Source: Achromobacter sp. Bel
Lineage (GTDB): Bacteria > Pseudomonadota > Gammaproteobacteria > Burkholderiales > Burkholderiaceae_B
NCBI RefSeq assembly: GCF_012928505.1
Contig: NZ_JABBJN010000024.1
Span: 30,103-94,102, forward strand
Direction: 5' to 3'
DNA: 64,000 nt
Shown here in pieces: positions 61,917 through 64,000 of the stretch. The position numbers were made by a program, and so were the translations under genes. Under the pieces are notes generated by a model. The model saw only the letters and a list, made by a program, of their open reading frames with translations. It searched no databases and had not been told where the DNA came from. Within the stretch, counting starts at the first letter, position 1; every line of letters starts with the position of its first letter.

Positions 61917-62741
61917 TTACCGCTTGATGGCCGGGGCCATCATCTGGCCGCCGTTGGCGTTGACACCCAGGAACACCGTCAGGTCGACCGATGCGTCCGA
62001 ACCGTACTTCAGCAGCGGCATGCGCTGTTGGCGGAAGCAATCCTGCAAGCGCCACTGCATCGACCGCAACGCGCCTTGCGACACGCGATAGGCCGGCCAG
62101 CTGGCGAAGGCCGCGCGCGCCGGTTCCTGCTTGGTCAGATTCGGCAGGTCTTGCAGCCGGATCCGCTTGTTGTCGCCGGTATGGCAGGACGCACAGGAAA
62201 AGTCGTAGGGGCCGCCCCGGTAGTAGAAGATGTCGCGGCCGCGTGCGTACGCCGCCTTTTCCTTGGGATGCGCCTGCGGCACCGAAATCGGCATGCCGCG
62301 CGACAGGCCCGCGACATAGGCCACCAGCGCCTCGATGTCGGTGGAATACTGGCCGTCGCCCGAGAAGGGCTTTTTCGTGACCTCGGCGGCATCCATGCCT
62401 TGCAGCTGCACCATGCAATACACGAGGCGGCTTTCCAGGTCCATGACGCGTCCGGCGTCATCGAAGTAGCGCGGCAACTGGGCATAGGCCCCTTTGACCA
62501 CGCCCGAGCCCAGCCCCAGGTCGCACTTTTCCAGCGACGCCTGCTTGGGGCCACGGCTTTCCTTCCACAGGTCTTCGCCGGTCATCTCGATGAGTTCGGC
62601 GGGATTCCCGTCGGCCAGCATCTCGCGGTATTGGGCGATGCCCTGCGCGGTGTCCTGCTCGGTCGCGGCGCCTGCCGGTTGCGCGCCGGCCAGCGCGAAG
62701 CCGGCCATCGCGCATGCGGCAACCATGCGTTTCCTATCCAT
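61917..62741 (-). CDS. soxA: Sulfur oxidation cytochrome c, SoxA (one visible heme motif)
   Basis: 274 residues from the ATG at 62741 with GGAGAC upstream. It has a signal peptide and one canonical heme site, CASCH (DFSCASCHTG). The conserved active-site cysteine that takes up sulfur is in QDCFRQQRMPLLKYGSD. Two further cysteines (SLEKCDLGLG, LVYCMVQLQG) occupy the place of a second heme in diheme SoxA. SoxAX joins thiosulfate to SoxY. Confidence 0.92.
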   Translation of the reverse strand: MDRKRMVAACAMAGFALAGAQPAGAATEQDTAQGIAQYREMLADGNPAELIEMTGEDLWKESRGPKQASLEKCDLGLGSGVVKGAYAQLPRYFDDAGRVMDLESRLVYCMVQLQGMDAAEVTKKPFSGDGQYSTDIEALVAYVAGLSRGMPISVPQAHPKEKAAYARGRDIFYYRGGPYDFSCASCHTGDNKRIRLQDLPNLTKQEPARAAFASWPAYRVSQGALRSMQWRLQDCFRQQRMPLLKYGSDASVDLTVFLGVNANGGQMMAPAIKR

Positions 62742-62828
62742 GTATGTCTCCTCACGCGGTTGCCCTGCCGGCCATCGCGGCCGGCGGGCGTTTATTGTTC
62801 GTCCGCCTTCACCCACACATCGGGAACG

Positions 62829-63143
62829 CTAGGTCACCGTGGTGACATCCGTCCGGGTCGCGCCCTCGCTGTCCGTCCACGTGACGCTGACCTTGTCCCC
62901 CTTGGCGCCGCCCTTGAACTTGAAGGACAGGAACGGGTCGCGCGAGACTGCCGGCCCCCATTGCGCTTGAAGCACCACCTTGTCGCCGTTCTTCACCGTG
63001 ACGTCCTGGATGAAATGCGCCGGCACGACCTTGCCTTCGGCGTCCTTGCGCTGCCCGGTTTCCATGATGTGGCTCATCAGGACCTTCACCTCGATCGCGC
63101 CATCCTTCTCAGCGGCGCGGATCCGCATTGGCCTTGCTTCCAT
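62829..63143 (-). CDS. soxZ: Sulfur carrier complex subunit SoxZ
   Basis: 104 residues matching SoxZ: MRIRAAEKDGAIEVKVLMSH, METGQRKDAEGKVVPAHFIQ and WTDSEGATRTDVTTV. SoxZ pairs with SoxY to carry sulfur intermediates. No signal peptide; it is exported bound to SoxY. It lies between soxA and soxY. Confidence 0.93.
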   Translation of the reverse strand: MEARPMRIRAAEKDGAIEVKVLMSHIMETGQRKDAEGKVVPAHFIQDVTVKNGDKVVLQAQWGPAVSRDPFLSFKFKGGAKGDKVSVTWTDSEGATRTDVTTVT

Positions 63144-63180
63144 GTGCTGTCTCCTTGAGGGTTCGTCGCCCGCGCGCGGT

Positions 63181-63660
63181 TCAGCCGCCGCAGCCGCCCA
63201 GGGTCACTTTGATTTCCTTATGCGCCGTGTAGTACTTGCCGTCGGCCTTGACCAGCGCATAAACGTCCGAGGTCTGGCCCATCTTCACGCGCGTCGCCAC
63301 TTCGGGTTCGGTGCCGGCGGGCAGCGTGAAACTGGCGGCCAGGGCGTTTGGGTTCTTGGTGACCAGGATCGAAATCTGCTCGGTGTTGGGCAGCTTGCTG
63401 ACCGCGCCCACCGGCACGACCGCGCCGTTCTCGGCGATGTCGGGGGCCAGCAGCGTGATCTGGTCGCTGGGCACCGCCTCGCCGCCGCCCATCGCCTTGA
63501 TCACGTCCTGCATGCTCTTGGCGTCGAAGGCCTGCTTGTTCCAGTCCGCCTGCACGGCCCAGGCCTGGCTGGGCCGCAGCAGGCCCGCCGCGACGGCCAG
63601 GCTGAGCACGGTGCCCAGGCCGACCACGCGCCGCCGCTGCCGATCGATGTGTTGTGTCAT
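63181..63660 (-). CDS. soxY: Sulfur carrier protein SoxY
   Basis: 159 residues. A Tat-type signal (RQRRRVVGLGTVLSLAVAAG) leads to the SoxY domain, and the chain ends in the swinging-arm motif GGCGG, whose Cys carries the sulfur substrate. It is the central carrier for SoxAX, SoxB and SoxCD. Second visible gene in the cluster after the truncated cytochrome. Confidence 0.95.
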   Translation of the reverse strand: MTQHIDRQRRRVVGLGTVLSLAVAAGLLRPSQAWAVQADWNKQAFDAKSMQDVIKAMGGGEAVPSDQITLLAPDIAENGAVVPVGAVSKLPNTEQISILVTKNPNALAASFTLPAGTEPEVATRVKMGQTSDVYALVKADGKYYTAHKEIKVTLGGCGG

Positions 63661-63687
63661 AACGGTCTCCTCTCTCTCCCTAGGGTT

Positions 63688-64000
63688 TCAACCCGGCGCG
63701 GGCGCGCCGGCAAGAATCCAGTCCACGATGTGCTTCAGGTCGTTGTCGCTGACGCCGGGGTTCGGGGGCATCGGCATGGCGCCCCAGGTCCCGCCGCCGC
63801 CCTTGCGGATCTTCTGGGCCAGCAACGCATGGGCATCGGCGTTGCCGCGGTACTTGGCCGCCACGTCCTGGTAGCTCGGCCCGATCATCTTGCGATCGGC
63901 CGCGTGGCAGGCGACGCAGGTGCCGGACGACGCCAGGCGCGCGCCGGCCAGGTCCACGCCGGCCGCAGGCTGGGCGGGAGCCGGCGCAGCGGCCGCATAG
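63688..64000 (-). CDS. soxD: Cytochrome c, C-terminal part, probably SoxD
   Basis: The 5' end is cut by the window. The visible 100 or so residues begin with an Ala/Pro-rich linker (YAAAAPAPAQPAAG) and contain a class I cytochrome c domain: CVACH heme motif, AADRKMIGPSYQDVA and a Met in PMPPNPGVSDNDLK. The place directly before soxY and the linker fit the C-terminal domain of SoxD, the heme subunit of sulfane dehydrogenase SoxCD. A free c-type cytochrome is the alternative. Confidence 0.65.
   Translation of the reverse strand, partial: YAAAAPAPAQPAAGVDLAGARLASSGTCVACHAADRKMIGPSYQDVAAKYRGNADAHALLAQKIRKGGGGTWGAMPMPPNPGVSDNDLKHIVDWILAGAPAPG

Overview
The window is about 64 kb of high-GC DNA (roughly two thirds G+C by eye), tightly packed with genes on both strands. 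It looks like chromosomal sequence from a beta-proteobacterium of the Alcaligenaceae (Achromobacter/Bordetella type). The pointers are a hurIR-bhuRSTUV heme locus in the Bordetella order, a malic enzyme fused to a phosphotransacetylase-like domain, DUF4148 secreted proteins, Bug-type solute-binding proteins and many LysR regulators. I see no rRNA, tRNA, insertion sequence, prophage or CRISPR array. Both ends cut a gene: a MarR-type regulator on the left and a sox-cluster cytochrome c on the right.

Layout. 1-7 kb: transporter and regulator genes, small secreted proteins and lipoproteins, and a two-component pair (RpfC-like hybrid kinase and LuxR-type regulator) that converge with no gap. 7-13 kb: a LysR gene divergent from maeB, a 3.4-copy repeat of about 84 bp, small exported proteins, a methyltransferase and slyX. 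13-19 kb: a TonB receptor closely resembling E. coli YncD/PqqU, an orphan NifQ-like protein and a secreted ankyrin protein. 19-27 kb: a respiration and copper block, with the cyoABCD quinol oxidase, the RegB/RegA redox sensor pair, PCu(A)C and SCO copper chaperones and a DUF2946 protein. A site matching the RegR/RegA box lies in the cyoA leader. 27-30 kb: a fused alpha/beta-fold enzyme (Cys nucleophile)-SnoaL-ACBP protein, overlapping a MASE1-PAS membrane protein that has no output domain.

30-46 kb: a LysM/M23 lipoprotein, a cystine-type ABC transporter, a P1 (DmpA) peptidase, kynR-kynU plus an aromatic amino acid permease, a threonine-synthase-like gene with its LysR regulator, a WYL regulator with a VOC protein (each preceded by the same 17-bp inverted repeat), a hydrolase-Bug protein pair, and a secreted protein with two HxT motifs of the 2H phosphoesterase type. 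46-55 kb: the heme uptake locus, with a probable Fur box, ECF sigma and anti-sigma genes, receptor, heme-degrading factor and ABC importer. 55-58 kb: yajQ, a LysR gene, a VOC gene with an unknown partner, and mntP behind a yybP-ykoY manganese riboswitch. 58.5-64 kb: a DsrE-like exported protein converging on a thiosulfate-oxidation cluster transcribed leftwards: cytochrome (probably soxD), soxY, soxZ, soxA, soxX, a soxW-like thioredoxin gene and soxB.

Taken together the genes describe an aerobic, metabolically versatile bacterium with redox-controlled quinol oxidase, copper delivery, heme, cystine and possibly PQQ scavenging, kynurenine breakdown and thiosulfate oxidation. The least explained items are the Cys-nucleophile/ACBP fusion with its MASE1 partner, the NifQ homologue whose motif has Ser in place of the first Cys, the secreted 2H-like protein, and several precise inverted repeats that look like operators.
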